Positions 1 through 12,244 are shown, counted from the stretch's first letter. The stretch: DNA of 64,000 nucleotides from Amblyornis subalaris (GCA_018881555.1 JACAXG010000028.1:2717143-2781142); one strand, 5' to 3'. The notes: generated from the sequence alone by a model not told the origin. Translations and numbers: made by a program.

Positions 1-1222
1 GGGATGGATGACTTTCATCAGCCTCAAGACTGGGGCCAAGCTCTTCTGACTCCTCAACACATGGACCTGTGCCCACACTAGCTAATTTCTTTAAAGCCTC
101 CTCCTTGGCCTTTAGCTTTACTTTAGTCTCCTCCAAACTGCTATCTAAAGCAACCATTTTAACCAAAGCCTCACTGAGATCTTGATCTTTCTTCTCCACA
201 ATTCTCAAGTGCATTTCCTTCACGTGTCTCAGCTCTTCTTCTTTTTCTTTCAGCACTTCCTGCACACCCCGGAACTGATCCGACACCTCCTCGAACGACT
301 GCTCCAGATTGTGGTAGTTGGTCTCTTCCATTTTCAACTTTGCTTGTAGCTTTGCAACTTCATTATCTGACTCGGCAACCTGATTCATGAGCTCGTGGAA
401 CCGGCACTTGATCTGATCCCTCTCCTGTTCGAGCTCTTTGATGTGCTCGGCCAGTTTCTGGATGCTGGCCTCCTTCATGGCCAGCTGCTCCTCCAGCTGG
501 TGGACGAGCTCGCTGCCTTCGAACTTGGCGCTCAGCTTCTCCTTCTGCAGAATCTCCATTTGCTGCTCGCTGTTCTGCAGCTGGTTCTCGTACTCGTTGG
601 CCTTATCCTCCACCTCCTTCAGGCTCCGTATCAAAACCTGCTTCTCCCTCTCGCAGCTCTCCAGCAAAGCCTCGTAGTTCTTCTGCAGCTTCTCCTCCAT
701 GAGGACCCGCGCCTGCTCGCTGGCGTTCAGCTGCCCGCTGAGGTCCGCGATCCTGTCCTGCAGCCGCTGCACTTCCTTCTGGTGGTCCCGCTGCAGAGCC
801 TGCTGCATCTCCAGGTCCCGCAGCTCCTGGGTCTTCTCCAGCAGCAGCGCCTCCGCGCTCTTCAGCTTCTGCTCNCTGGCCTTCAGCTGGGAGCTGAGCG
901 CGGCCTCGCCGTGCTGCCACTCCTCCAGCTGCTCTTTGGCTTTCTCCTTCTCGCTCCTCAGGTCGCTCTTGAGCTTGGCCAGGGTCTGCTCCTTGATGGC
1001 GAGCTCGGCCGCCGCGTTGCTGAGCCTCGCCTGCAGGCTCTGAATCTCGGCCTCGTGGTGCCGGATCACGTCCTTGGCCTCGGCGTAGCTGCGCTTCAGC
1101 GACTGAATCTGCTGATTGATCACCTCTTGACGCTGGCATTGGGCTTCCAGCTCGCTTTGGAGGTCTTGGTTGACTTTGTGAAGCCTCTGCCAGGCACCTG
1201 ATGGCGAGGCGGCCACCTCGGT
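1..1222 (-). CDS. MPRIP: MPRIP exon 16, large coiled-coil exon of the long isoform (open at window edge)
   Basis: Encodes residues 840-1246 plus one base, all open, starting TEVAASPSGAWQRLHKVNQD and continuing as heptad-rich coiled coil with many Glu, Gln, Leu and Lys residues. It includes KKDQDLSEALVKMV near the window edge. The acceptor is AAG at 1223-1225 after a T-run; the -3 A makes it weaker than the CAG acceptors of most other exons. From memory, the canonical ~1,025-residue human protein passes straight from GYVLQ (exon 15) to ATCERGF, so this exon should be the alternatively included block of the long isoform. The part right of about 450 is strongly GC-rich and the part left of it is AT-richer. 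The single N at 875 is a third codon position (AGN, Ser or Arg). The exon continues beyond the window. Confidence 0.93.
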
Positions 1223-4172
1223 CTTAAAAAAATTGATTAAATACTAGATTAGTAACACTCTTGGCTCTCCCTTCTGAGTGTCACACCTCTGGCCAGGCAG
1301 GCCATGGAAAAGCTCCTTGCAGCGACTTGGCTGCTACCCACTGCTCCAATTGGGATGATTTGTTCTTGGCACAATTTGTTTTGTTTAACCAACTTTTTTT
1401 TTTTTTTAATGAGCGACAACTGCTTTCCAGTAACGAAAACACTGACCACGACATTAAAACAGCTGTACAGTTACAGGCTAAAAGGAAAAAAAATAAACCC
1501 AAACTCAAACAGAACCAAAAAAACAATGAAAAAGAAACACCAGCAGTAAAACGGAGACAGACAGACATGAGAAAAATGGGAAGGATGAGGAGGAGTGGAT
1601 GGAACAAGGCGGAGGAGAAAGGAACTGCTTTTTTTAAGCGAGTTTGTTCATTTGGTTGTGAAACAAAAAGTGCACAGTTCAGGTAACACAGTCCTACCAA
1701 CCAAAAGCAACAACAGAAAGTGAGGTGACAGCAAATGACATCACATCCCACCGAAACGCAGGGAGACGGGCCAGCCATGGTGGCGATGTCATTTCTGTGC
1801 CTGCCAAACAGGACTGAGTGGCTGCTCATCGCATGAGAGAGATGCTTTTATGCTAAAGCTTAGGGCTAGGGAGGAGCTAATTTCTCTACCTGCAAAATAA
1901 AATAAACCAACGAAGGACAAAATAAAAAGCCCAACAAGTGGAGGGAGGGAAAAGGTGTGATGAGAATGTAAAAATGAAAGAAACCAACCTTTGTGAGATT
2001 CAAACCAAAGCAATGGAGCATGCAAAGAGAAAACTCACAGAAAGCGTCATGCAAAAGGCGACAGAAATTATGTATCTTTAAAAAAAAAAAAAATACACAG
2101 ACAGGAAGTGGCGAGAGAAGCACAGCGTTAAGCCTAGGAATTTGGCCTGCCTTGCTGTACTCTGATTGCTGATTAAGGAAAGCCCACAGATGTGACACTC
2201 AGTTACGTTAAGTTAAATTTCATGCTTTACACCAAAAACATGCAAGAACATCCGCCCAGGACAGGTTAGTATGTGCCCCCTCCCACCCNCTGTGGCTGGA
2301 GCCAGGGGATGTCTCTGGCCCGTTTGCCAGGAGCAGGAGCTCCCAGTGTTTCTCCCAGTAGGGATCAAGGTTAGGGTGCCNTATCCCGAGGAAGCTCAGA
2401 GCAAGAGAGTGGTTACACGAGGCCGGAGAGGCTTCGGTGCATGGCACATGCATTGGGGGTGGTGTCTCAGCGCTGCCCCACAGAACAGGCAGTGCCTGGG
2501 GGTCCGTGTGGGGCTGGTCAGGCTGCCAAGGAGGGGTTGGTGCCTCCCAGGCAGCTCAGGAGGGATGGGCTTGGCAGCAGTCAGGCTCCTCCACCAGCCC
2601 TCCCCACAGACAACGTAGGAACCTCCCTGAAATTAGGCATGATGGAGTTGGAGGGGCACAGGAAATTCAGAGGGTTTGTCCAAAAAAATGCTGTGATGTT
2701 TCCCTGCAGTCTGGGGCTGCAGAATTTCCCCAGCAGCTCCATTCCCTCCACCCGAGCAGGGTTTGGTGGGGTTACTCCCATCTACAATAGGACTTTAATC
2801 CCTCTGGCTCCCAGGAAACACAAGGGAAATCCCCAGAACAATTAGACTGGAGCAGGCAAAAGCTTTCAACCTTTCCAAAAACCCTCTCCAACTTCCAGGT
2901 CCAAGTTTGGGTCACTGCTCACTGCAGCTCAGCTGCTCTGCAGACTTCCCCCCTCTTGCCACCCCTCCTCGTACTGAGGCACTGTGGCCAGCTTCAATCT
3001 GATGGTGGATTCAGCATCCAGCTTTTAGCCCCATTCCCTGATTTTTCCAGGCTTCAGGCAAAGCGAGGTCNGATGCCTTTGCCCCAGGGAAGTGGGAGTT
3101 AGTTACTCTTCCAGCACTGCCAAGTGAAAATGGAACTCCTCCAAGCAGGCACTGTCAGCTNGGAGACTCCAGAAATGAATTAATTACTCCTCCTGGGAGA
3201 TCATGGGCAAGAAAGGCAAGATGTCCCCCTCCCTGGGCTGGCTCCACTGCCTGTGCAACTTCTTCAGGGCAAATTTTCCTGTGAGAAATAAGGATGCAAG
3301 GTTTGGCGTCGACACTGGGGTTGCTGCCACGGGAGCGCAGCGTGCAGCCACGCACGGCCACTTTGATACACAGCTGGTTTGGTCGAGTAGATTTGAGCAG
3401 GTCAAAATGCTGCTCCTGCACAGAACAGGACCATGGACCCATGAGAGCAGTCAGAAGCTGCCCTGCAGGTGTCACAACCCCTCTGGGCATGGACGTTCCC
3501 AGAGGAAGGGATGGGAAAAGTCTGCTTGTTTGGAGGAGGAGAGGGAAGGTTTCCCAAATGANCATCCTGCCTCTTTTGCCAGATCCTCCAAAACTCAATT
3601 CTAGGCTTTGCTGAGGAATGGCATCTTGTGACAGAAGAAACCACCAAAGTGATCCAAGACAATAGGTTGTCCCAGTGCAAATCCCACTCTGGCTGCAGGG
3701 AACGTGCNCGGGAGATACATCTTAGTGTCCTGTGTTTGCCTGTGTAACTGGCACACAAAATCCCCAGCCAGGAGCAANTGCTGGGCTATAGGATGCTTGG
3801 AAAGCCTTGTGTGCACCCCAGTTCCTGACGGGAGAATCTGGGGCACAGAAANGGGGAAACAGCTGTTGCAAAGGCAAACACAGTATGGGATGGATCAGAG
3901 GTAGACTTTGCTGAGGTCCCATCTGTTCGGCTGCATTTTGTTTTCCCTTGGGAATGCTAATAGGTAATGNTACCATCTATCCCATCCCCGATCAGAGGTT
4001 TCATTAAGCAGGTGTCTCTGGTAAAGCTACAGAANTAACCATGTTTGCAAGAAAGTTAAATCTCTCAGAGCTCAGACCCAGGATGTCCCCACGAACACCC
4101 CAGACTGAAGCCCACCAGGGATCCCCTCGGGCACAGGGAAGACGGATCTCTCTCTCCTCCCTGCTCTCCTAC
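1223..4172 (-). other. MPRIP: MPRIP intron 15
   Basis: Donor GTAGGA, acceptor AAG. It contains a T14 run at 1394-1407, an A14 run at 2080-2093 and AT-rich sequence from 1225 to 2220. No coding exon, RNA gene or recognisable transposon was seen. The canonical-isoform exon (ATCERGF) is not in this intron, so it must lie beyond position 1. Confidence 0.85.
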
Positions 4173-4289
4173 CTGCAACACGTAGCCCTCCCGGGCGCTC
4201 TGCTCCCGGCCCAGAGCCACTTTCAGCTGGTCCTGCAGGTGCCGGTTCTGCTCCAGGAGCTCCAGGGCCTCCTTCTGCTTCTGCTCCAG
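4173..4289 (-). CDS. MPRIP: MPRIP exon 15, start of the long coiled coil
   Basis: 117 bases, 39 complete codons, residues 801-839, from LEQKQKEALELLEQNRHLQD to REGYVLQ. It is a continuous amphipathic coiled-coil segment with leucines at heptad spacing. Acceptor CCTCCAG lies above 4289 and donor GTAGGAG below 4173. Both boundaries are phase 0, so exon 16 can be included or skipped without changing the frame here. In studied vertebrates the C-terminal coiled coil of MPRIP contacts the leucine zipper of MYPT1. Confidence 0.97.
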
Positions 4290-5187
4290 CTGGAGGGACA
4301 CAAACAGAGACAGTGTCCAGGGAGTGGGCAGGGGATCAGCCATAAGGAACAAGCAGCTCGGAGAGGACGCAGAGCAGAATGAACGCAGCTTTTGATGGCA
4401 CTGCTGTTCTGCTCTGGGACCTGGATCTCATTTTGACAGGAAAAATCCCTCCCCTCTGAAAGAACTAAGTTATGCAATAGTGTAATTCGTAAAGCTCACT
4501 GCAGCAAAGGATGAAGGGCACCANCTCATGCCAGGCACAACCCTGGCAAATCCCNGCCTGGTTCAGCTCGGTGATACTCCTGGTTACTNCANGCCTGTAC
4601 CCCTTTCATTCCTGCTAATACACCTTAATCCCAACTAACAACAACCTTTGTTATCCCAGGCACGGAACTCTTCCAAGTGAGCTGAGTCTCCTCCTTTCCT
4701 TTCCAAAAATCTTAAGACTATTTGATGTAGGCTCCACAAAAAGGGAACCTTTGTGGCGTGTGCTGCAACTCAAGGCAGTTTATAACTGCAGACACAAATC
4801 TCTACAGCTGAAGAGGCACAGAGGATTAGGGGCTTGAATTTGGGGTCTGGCTGATACACCACAATTGTACCCATCTCGTCAGAGACAGGCTGGCTACAAC
4901 CAACACAAACCAGGCTGCGTTGGCTGGGGGGTAAGGAAGTACCAGGCTATAAGAACAGTCCTTTCTGCAGCNGTGGGAACATGAAAGCTGCTGGCAGGGC
5001 TCAACGGGAACGGATGTGGATCTGTGCCCTGCCAGCTCCCCAAGGAACCTACANCATCCCTACTTGTTGCTATTATGAAGGAGGAATAAATGCAGCNTTT
5101 TTTAAGCCTATCTCAGGCTTTCTACAGTCATCATAGTGGCCTGAAGGCCATTCTGGCAGGCAGCCTGCACCCTACACACCCCTTTAC
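4290..5187 (-). other. MPRIP: MPRIP intron 14
   Basis: About 0.9 kb with donor GTAAAG. It has several single Ns and no repeat, exon or motif that stands out. Confidence 0.85.
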
Positions 5188-5773
5188 CTCCTTCTCCAGC
5201 AGCGTGGTCAGGTGCTGCTTCGTCAGCCCCTCGTCCCGGTCCTCGGCGTGGGCGAGGTGCAGGGGGGTGATGGGGATCTGCTTCTCCTCCCGCAGCGGGG
5301 TGGTCTCCACCTGGTGCCAGCGCTGCTCGATCTCCACGTGGACNTTCTGCGGTTTGATGTCTGCTGGGACGGGCAGGATCCTGTCCACCTCCATCCTCAG
5401 CGCCTCTTCCGACCCTGCCCCGTCCACGGCGTCNATCATCTCGAAGCGCTTGCGCCGCTCCTCCCGCCGCCGGGCCCGCTCCCGCTCCAGCTCCCCNGGG
5501 TCGGCGTCGGTGGCTCCGGTGTCCCTGGGGAAGGCGGCCGAGCCGCTACCGGAGGAGTCTGCAGCGTTCGCACGCTCCTGCACCAGCGCCTGCTGGATGG
5601 GGCGAAACTCAGCCCAGTCAAAGGTCTTGGAGCGTCCTTCNCGTCGGCGTTCCCGGGCACGGCTCCGCTTCTGCTCCGGGTCCAGCTCGGCTTGTTCCGC
5701 ATCCGGCTTCTCGCTCGGCTTTGGACCGGTCTCGAAGGAAGAGCTTGTTTTGCTTTTCTCTTCCGGCAGCGAG
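5188..5773 (-). CDS. MPRIP: MPRIP exon 14, charged Arg/Glu-rich linker and start of coiled coil
   Basis: 586 bases, residues 605 (split codon) to 800. In order: a Ser/Lys/Glu-rich start (SSLPEEKSKTSSSFET), a strongly basic block RSRARERRREGRSKTFDWAE at about 641-660, an acidic/Ser stretch, a second basic block ARRREERRKRF at about 705-715, then a conserved segment containing VHVEIEQRWHQVETTPLREE, and LTTLLEKE leading into the coiled coil. This region corresponds to the part of mammalian MPRIP implicated in RhoA binding. Four Ns (5344, 5434, 5497, 5641) are all third codon positions; two are four-fold degenerate (CCN, CGN). Acceptor TTGCAG, donor GTAAAG. Phase 2 at entry, phase 0 at exit. Confidence 0.97.
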
Positions 5774-7013
5774 CTGCAAGGGCAGAGAGAGGGTGAAGAA
5801 AAGTGTCAGTGGGTGCTGGAGATGGCCAGGCGCTCCCATGCATGCCTCGGAGAGCCGGGTGGAAAGGGGCTGCTGGAAGCCCAAGCCAATGCCACGTGGG
5901 TGCCCCCCTGCCCCTCCGCCTCCCATTGCCTCTTGGGCGCAGGAGCTGCTGCTGCCCTTCCCCGGGCCGTGCTGGTGTGCAAAGCCTCGGTGTAAGCGGC
6001 CCCGGCTGCTCCTGGGACACCCTGGCACCTGGAGAGTGGCTGATCTCAACCTNGCTCCTCCTTGGCAGCCGCACTGGGGCCAGTGACCGCGACCCAGCAG
6101 CAGCCCATGGCCGAGGCAGCGACCCCAAACTGTGCTGTCAGAGGCTCCAATAGCTCCTCCAGCTCCCCAGCTGCGGGGCTCCATGCACACCCCAGCTGGC
6201 ACGGCTGTAGTCACGTGCTTGNGGGAAGGATGCCACCAATCCCACCAAAGTCAGGCTGGCTTTGGAGCTGTGAGGCAGAGAAGCACAGAGTAGCTCCGAG
6301 AGGTCTTGGGAAACAAGGGGAAGGTTTCCCTTGAGCCTGGAAAAGTNTCAATGGGTCGAAAACTTCTCCGTGCCACTATCTGCACTGAAGACACAGACCT
6401 CCCCAGGGCACGCAGCCCCGCAGGCAGCACGGGCAGCCCCCCTGGCAGCGGGCAGACCCCCGGTATGGGCAGGGGTCGGTGCAGCAAGGAGAGCAAGTTA
6501 TTCAACACATCATGGAAATCACTGAAAACGTCAATTTCTCAAGCAAGGAATGATTTTTAGTGCTGAGTTAGAGGGTGGTGGGTTGAGAGGGGAGACACAC
6601 TTGTCAAGCAGGGAAAGTTAATATGGAGAGGCAATACTGTTTCCAATCTACAGATACACCATAATGCAGTATTAGCTTATTAAATGTGGACATGCCAGCC
6701 CCTGTAACATGCAGATCAAAATTAAACCAGAAAAGAGCAGTATGATAAGTTTGTGGAGGAAGCCTGTCCCGAGGGAGTGGTGGGCACTTGCTGAACCCTC
6801 TTTGCTATCCGAAGCTCCCAGGATGCCTCCTGAGGCACATCCCTGCTGCTCAGGCTGACTCTTGGCTCTCCCTGCTTCCAGTACAACCACAGCATCCCCA
6901 GCCTCCAGCAGGGACTCGACAAGCTTTCTGGAAGAGCTGGAAAGCAGTTCCTTGGGCCTCTCAATGCAGGCTCTGATCCATGGGACCACATGCATGGGGA
7001 CTGCCGTGACCAG

Positions 7014-7045
7014 GAGCAGCAGCAGCAGCAGTAGCAGCAGCATCA
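7014..7045. repeat. Interrupted AGC trinucleotide microsatellite
   Basis: About nine AGC units with one AGT interruption, inside intron 13. It is not translated in the MPRIP frame. Confidence 0.85.
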
Positions 7046-9603
7046 CGGCTTCTCCCACCTCGGAAACACACCCAGCTCCCGCAGCCAACAACCTCATGGA
7101 TGTGCATATGCCCAAAACAAAGGATGGAGCAGAAGAGATGGCTCTGCACGGGGCTGAGCTAGTATCTTCCGATGCACTGTCATCCACCAGCAAACCACAG
7201 GCTCAGTAGAGCCAGGTTTCAAGAAACTCTGGCAGTTACAGGCTAAAACCAGCTCAGAGACAATTTCTTCTTCAGNGCTGTCACTTGCAGCTAATAAAAT
7301 AAACCCAAAAGGCACCATGATGAAACATCACTGCTCCTCACCCATGATATTGCATGACTCCAAAGCCAGGCTCTCAATCTGGAAGCAGTTAGTGATTACA
7401 GCTGCATTTTAAAGTAAAGCGGGGATGAGGCTGAGTCTTAAAATGGAGAAGAGTGTTAGGAAAAAAATGGGGGTCCTGGGGCCCCTCGGATGGTGTTGGG
7501 ACACAGAAATTACGCTGCTCTAAATCCCACGTGGAAGAACCTTGGCATTTCTAGAGGCGACATCTCTCATGAGCTCATTTCTCCTCTGCTGCTTACCAAA
7601 GGGCACGGGATGTGTGTCAGGGAGCGCAGGGACAGCCGCTGGGAACGGAGTGAACAGACTCAGAAGACTGACCCAAAGTTTCTCATTTCATCTCCTGCAA
7701 GTGCCCCATGGCTATTAATTCTGCTCAAACATTTCACATCTCCTCCACTGCAGACAAATTAATTCACATCACATGGGAAGGGGGGGTCTTTGCCTCCCAA
7801 TGGTATTTAGAGGTCAAAATAAAAAGGGGGTTTTTTTAATAGGGACGGGTGTGTGAGTGCTGCAAGCTGAGAGCTGAGCGCGCTGTAGCAAGAAGCACAC
7901 GAAGGCTGCAGGGAACTGGGGAGCACTGGGAAACTCAGCCTCACTCTCTTTCTTGGGGTATTTTCTATTTGCCCCGTCATCATTAGTAGAGTGTAATTAG
8001 TGCCTCTGCAGACNGCAGGGCACTGCTGAGGGTAGGGAGCACTGCAGCATCTGCTCCCCATGCTGGGTGCTGACACATGCAGCAATATAAACAGTCATTA
8101 GGACTCGAGAAACCAAGACAAGGTGTGTTTGGCTCGGTGGAGACACAGCAGCAGGTTAATGAGACACGGCAAAGGGCTGCAGGAGTGTGCAGAGCGGGAC
8201 CAGCCCTGGGGATGGGTGAACACCGCTGCCCTCCCAGCACACTGAGCTCCAGAAAAAATCCTGCTTGTCCCCCGGNCACACTGTGCCAACGCTTGGCACC
8301 CCTTCATCGTGAGCCTTGGGCGGTCTGTCCTTCGGCCTTCCAGCAGCCCCCTTCACCAGCCGCTCCCCGGGTGCGGAATGTAACGGCATCCCAAAGCCAG
8401 GCGGGACGGGCTGGGATACCCCGCGCTGCTGCGAAGGGCTGCCAGGCAGGCACCAGGTGAACACAGCCCTGCTCCACACACAGCGCAGGACTCNCCAGCA
8501 ACGTGACTAACCCACGCCAGCCTCTACCCCATCCAAAACCAGCTCGGTGGGAAACGACAGAAGCACACACNTAATTCCCTTTTCCCGGCTCAGGATTGAT
8601 TCACGGTCTGTTTGTGCAGGGTAACAAGTTACTGCCCAACCGCGACCTGCGCCTGGACCCTCTCAGAGGGAAAGCCAAGTGAAACCACTTCGCGTGGGCT
8701 CGGAGCAGGTGCAGACAGTGAGCACAGGGCTATCGTGCTGCAGTAACCTGTGAGCAACCACAAATACACAAATACATCCATGCCTCTCTCTTTAAAGGCA
8801 GAGAGGTCCCCTCAAATTTCCTTGGTCTTCATCTTCTTATCTAGTCACATCGGAAGATACCAGTGTGGGGAAATCAAGGGTCAAGACCAGGTTGCTTCTT
8901 CCCTTCTCTCTGGCTTTTATTTAAAGGAAAAAAAAAAAAAAGGAAGGGGGGGAAGAAAAGAAAGAAAAATAAATGGAAACTGCAGGACTTCCCATCCGAG
9001 GTGCAGAAAAGGAGGAGCATGCAGTGAATCACAAGATATACAAACCACAGAACGTTAATACAGGAGAGAACACAGTTTTCCAACCTGGGCTTCAGCACGG
9101 ATAGTTTCAAAGAGAAGTTTTTCCTGGGATTGCATGGAAATCAAACATACACAGGAGTGAGGAGAGAGGTGGCTTCCCCAAGACCCCCACGAGATCCACC
9201 AGAGCTCGGACAGGGCTGGGAAATGGTGGCTGAGTGCCAAGTGGGATGGGGAAGGAGAGGCTGGAGCATCTCCAGGTCAACAGCACTGGGTGAGAAGAGC
9301 CATTCCATCAACACAGGGACAAACCTGGCAAAAACCTGCTGGCTGCAGCTACAGTATGGACAGGAGATGGAGTTAGTGGTGTGGCCGTGTCCACGCAGTC
9401 TGTAAGAGGTGGCCTGTATGAGTGTGGCCGGCACAGTCAGCTGTGAGGAGGCCAAACACCCTGTACTCACAGCCAGAAGCACCCACAGAAGGTACTCTGT
9501 GAGGCAGGGGGTCCCTTCCTCTGGCACTGATGCAGGAGGAGATGCCAGCATTACTAAAGTGTAAGGGGAATGAGCTGCGGCAGCCTTCTGGAAGATCAAA
9601 AGA

Positions 9604-9645
9604 GAAGGGAAGATGATTTGCTGGGAAGGGAAGATGATTTGCTGG
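9604..9645. repeat. Perfect two-copy 21-bp tandem duplication
   Basis: Two identical adjacent 21-base units, each beginning GAAGGGAAGATG. Lack of divergence suggests a recent slippage or duplication event within intron 13. Confidence 0.9.
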
Positions 9646-10076
9646 CTGAAGTTTAAAATAGATCAGAGCCAAACAGCTTCTAAACTGAACCCTGGGCTCT
9701 TGCTGCTGTGACCCGTGGAAGGGCTGGGCAGCTCATGCTGAACAGTAGCCAGAGGAAAGGGAGAACCCAGTACAACTGAATCCAAGTGGTTTCACAATAC
9801 CTGGTGGGAATCCAGAGGAGCCTCGATATAGGAACAGTATTTCATATTCCTATGTACAAATTAAAACCACGTTTTCAACCCTCTTTGAAATCTGCACGTG
9901 TAAGAATAACTCGGCATATCAGTGTCCCCACAAAGCGTATCCAAATTAAGCTCAGAGAGATGTGAGAAAGAGCTGCAGCTTCCAGGAACGGACAGGCTCA
10001 AGAAATGGGATGAGGGATGAGTCACTCCTGCACAGCAAACCACCCAACTGCAGGGGCTGCTACACTCGCCCCTTAC

Positions 10077-10186
10077 CTTGTTACATCGGGAGCAGTGGTG
10101 GGGCGAACGTGCTTCATGATAGTCTGGATCCAGTTGCGGCGAATGCCCGATGTCATGGCAGAGAGGGTGAACTCTCCTTCCTTTGT
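10077..10186 (-). CDS. MPRIP: MPRIP exon 13, end of PH domain 2
   Basis: 110 bases, residues 569-604 plus two bases of codon 605. It encodes [19 protein letters not shown] followed by IQTIMKHV: the last beta strands and the C-terminal alpha helix of the second PH domain, with the helix tryptophan typical of PH folds at W587. Acceptor CTAG, donor GTAAGG. Confidence 0.98.
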
Positions 10187-10592
10187 CTAGGGAGAGGGGA
10201 GGAAAATCTCAGAGTAGGTGACTGCACCCACCAGCACTTTCCCAGCTCCCCAAGACCACCCTGCACCCATTCCCAAGCCCCCAGTGCTGGGGCACTGCTT
10301 CCTGGCAGCAGAGGTCAAACCCAGCCCCTCCATCCCCCAGCATGCTCCTGGTGGGTATTAGCATTTCTCAGCAATCAGGCCAATTTTTGAGGCTGTGACA
10401 AAACCTTCCCTCTCCCACTTCACTAGGCAAAAAACTGGCTCTCAAACCCAAGGCCACAGCACTCTGGAGCACTGTGGGGGGTGCTGGGTGGCCTCTCTTG
10501 GGTTTTTGGGGAGATGTTCCCCTTGTCATGGACAAGCATCCCCATCAGCTGTCCTGCAGCTGGACTGTCCCTCCTCCCCCCATTTTTCTTAC
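10187..10592 (-). other. MPRIP: MPRIP intron 12
   Basis: About 0.4 kb with donor GTAAGA. Nothing beyond splice signals was seen. Confidence 0.85.
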
Positions 10593-10682
10593 GTGGATCT
10601 GGAAGCCATAGTTCCGCTGAACCGGGTACTCAGTGACATCGTAGCACGTGGATAAATCGATTTCTCCATCCAGGTCAGCTGC
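10593..10682 (-). CDS. MPRIP: MPRIP exon 12, PH domain 2
   Basis: 90 bases, 30 codons, residues 539-568: [20 protein letters not shown] then [10 protein letters not shown]. These are the central strands of the second PH domain, near-identical to mammalian MPRIP. Phase 0 at both ends, so skipping would keep frame but destroy the fold. Acceptor CTGCAG, donor GTAAGA. Confidence 0.98.
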
Positions 10683-10897
10683 CTGCAGAGGGAAGAGGTA
10701 AAATCAGCCACAAAGCTTTGCAGCCCCAAAGNGTGGTGGGCTCACAGGGAGGCACAGCAGGGCACTGAAAAGCACAAAGCCCTGAAGAATGATGCTCCAG
10801 GACCTTGGCACCTGGGAAGGGGGGCACTGGAGCCCAGGGTCCATNTGGGAGCAGCAGCTGGCCCATAGTGGGTTGAACACTGACAGAAGACACTTAC

Positions 10898-10966
10898 CTC
10901 CTCCGCCACCGAATCCCGGTAGTATCTCAGGCTCTGGTCAGTCAGCACAAACCAGTGCTTCTTCCA
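10898..10966 (-). CDS. MPRIP: MPRIP exon 11, PH domain 2
   Basis: 69 bases, 23 codons, residues 516-538: [20 protein letters not shown] then AEE. It carries the W-x-x-x-W-F-V-L signature of PH strands 2-3. The upstream intron 11 (10683-10897) is only about 0.2 kb. Acceptor CTAG, donor GTAAGT, phase 0 at both ends. Confidence 0.98.
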
Positions 10967-12187
10967 CTAGGAAACAACAAAGACGGAGCAGTTACAATCC
11001 TGCTGCCTTCCCACCAGCTGCTCACCACAGGTCACCTGGCAGAGAGGCCACACAGGAGGCAGCTCGATGCCTCTCCCTCCCAGCTCCACACCCAGCTTCA
11101 TCGAGGCCCTTCTGGGAGAAAGGGGAAACCCAAACAGGCAGCAGTGCGAGAGGCAGTGATGGTTTGTACCACCAGGACCCTGAACTCCCCGGTGCTGCCA
11201 TCCTGCAGAGCGCTGGACCCTCAGCAGCACTGACCCTGCACGTGGCGGTGACACCACAGGAGCTACGGGGCAGTCGCAGCCTCCGCATTAGCTCCACTGC
11301 AAGATGAGGCCTTTAGGGCCNGCACTCAAAGCCTTTTTAACAAATAAAAAGCAGTAAAACATTCATGTTTTATCTGCAGTACCTAGAAATTGAGTGTGAG
11401 TCTATTCCTGGCCCTTGCTCTACACAAATCTGCCTCCTGCATGCTCCCAGCACAGGCTCACCCAAGGCAGCTTTCAGTCAACAAAGCACTCACTCCAGCA
11501 GCCAATTCCCCCTCGGCTGCCTATGGATGTGTCCTTGGCCCCAGGGCACAACACCCCAGGGGCACCCACAGCAGAGCCTGGGCTACCCACAGCCTCGGGA
11601 GAATCACCCTCATTTTCCCTGAGGAAGGGAGCTGAGGAGGAGGGAAGGAAATCAGGGAGAGGGTGGTTTGCAAACAGNCAGAGCCATCCATGCCACCTCA
11701 GCACCAGTGCCCACTCCTAAGGCTCCAACAGAGCAGCACATCCTGCGTCCCTTTGGGAATGAACAGCAGGAAAGTGGCACTGGCTGCTTCCCTCAGTGCC
11801 ATTTATTTATTCGTTTATTGGCCTTGCCATTTCCCTGGTGCTCAGGAGACTTTACCCGACCCTCATTTCTGACACCAAAGAGGTTGCTGGGTCGCAAGGG
11901 AGATGAGACTAATAAATAGAGAACAGGAACATGAAACCAGTGCTGCCATCCAAGCTGCCCTGGCTCCCTAGAAACCCAGGATACAAGATCCATCTGCAGG
12001 GTTTTGAAACCTCCCCAGGACAGAGGATCAGCAATTCCCGCTCCAAGACAGCCCAGTACTGATCTATCCATCAAGGACAATGGGGCTCCATGCACAGCTG
12101 GCACAGCCAGGATATTGGAGAGAGCTGCCAGAAACCAGGACTGACCACAGCACCAAACATGAAGGGCAGAGCTTCCCCGGGACTCAC
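10967..12187 (-). other. MPRIP: MPRIP intron 10
   Basis: 1.2 kb, donor GTGAGT. No repeat family or exon recognised. Confidence 0.8.
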
Positions 12188-12244
12188 CTGCCCATCCTCA
12201 TATTGCTTTGTCAACCAGCCCTTCTTGAAGTTCAGCAGGTCGGG
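12188..12244 (-). CDS. MPRIP: MPRIP exon 10, start of PH domain 2
   Basis: 57 bases, 19 codons, residues 497-515: PDLLNFKKGWLTKQYEDGQ. It contains the first PH strand (KKGWLTKQ, W506). It is too short to be obvious as an ORF; placed by the PH2 sequence, acceptor TTCCAG and donor GTGAGT. Confidence 0.97.

Larger units (their letters stand above)
5774..10076 (-). other. MPRIP: MPRIP intron 13
   Basis: 4.3 kb. It holds an interrupted AGC microsatellite near 7014-7045, an A-rich then G-rich run near 8927-8970, and a perfect two-copy tandem duplication of 21 bp at 9604-9645. No exon-like sequence recognised. Confidence 0.8.

Noticed and set aside
395..1201. Plus-strand open frame of 268 codons, Leu-rich
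   Set aside because: Antisense of MPRIP exon 16. The minus frame matches MPRIP; the plus frame is the mirror of coiled-coil codons.
1880..1935. Cluster of AATAAA motifs on the plus strand
   Set aside because: No plus-strand gene ends here and the region is simply A-rich; on the gene's own strand these are not polyadenylation signals.
5090..5995. Plus-strand open frame of 301 codons
   Set aside because: Antisense of exon 14 and its flanks; Ser/Arg-rich only because it reads backwards through Arg/Glu codons.
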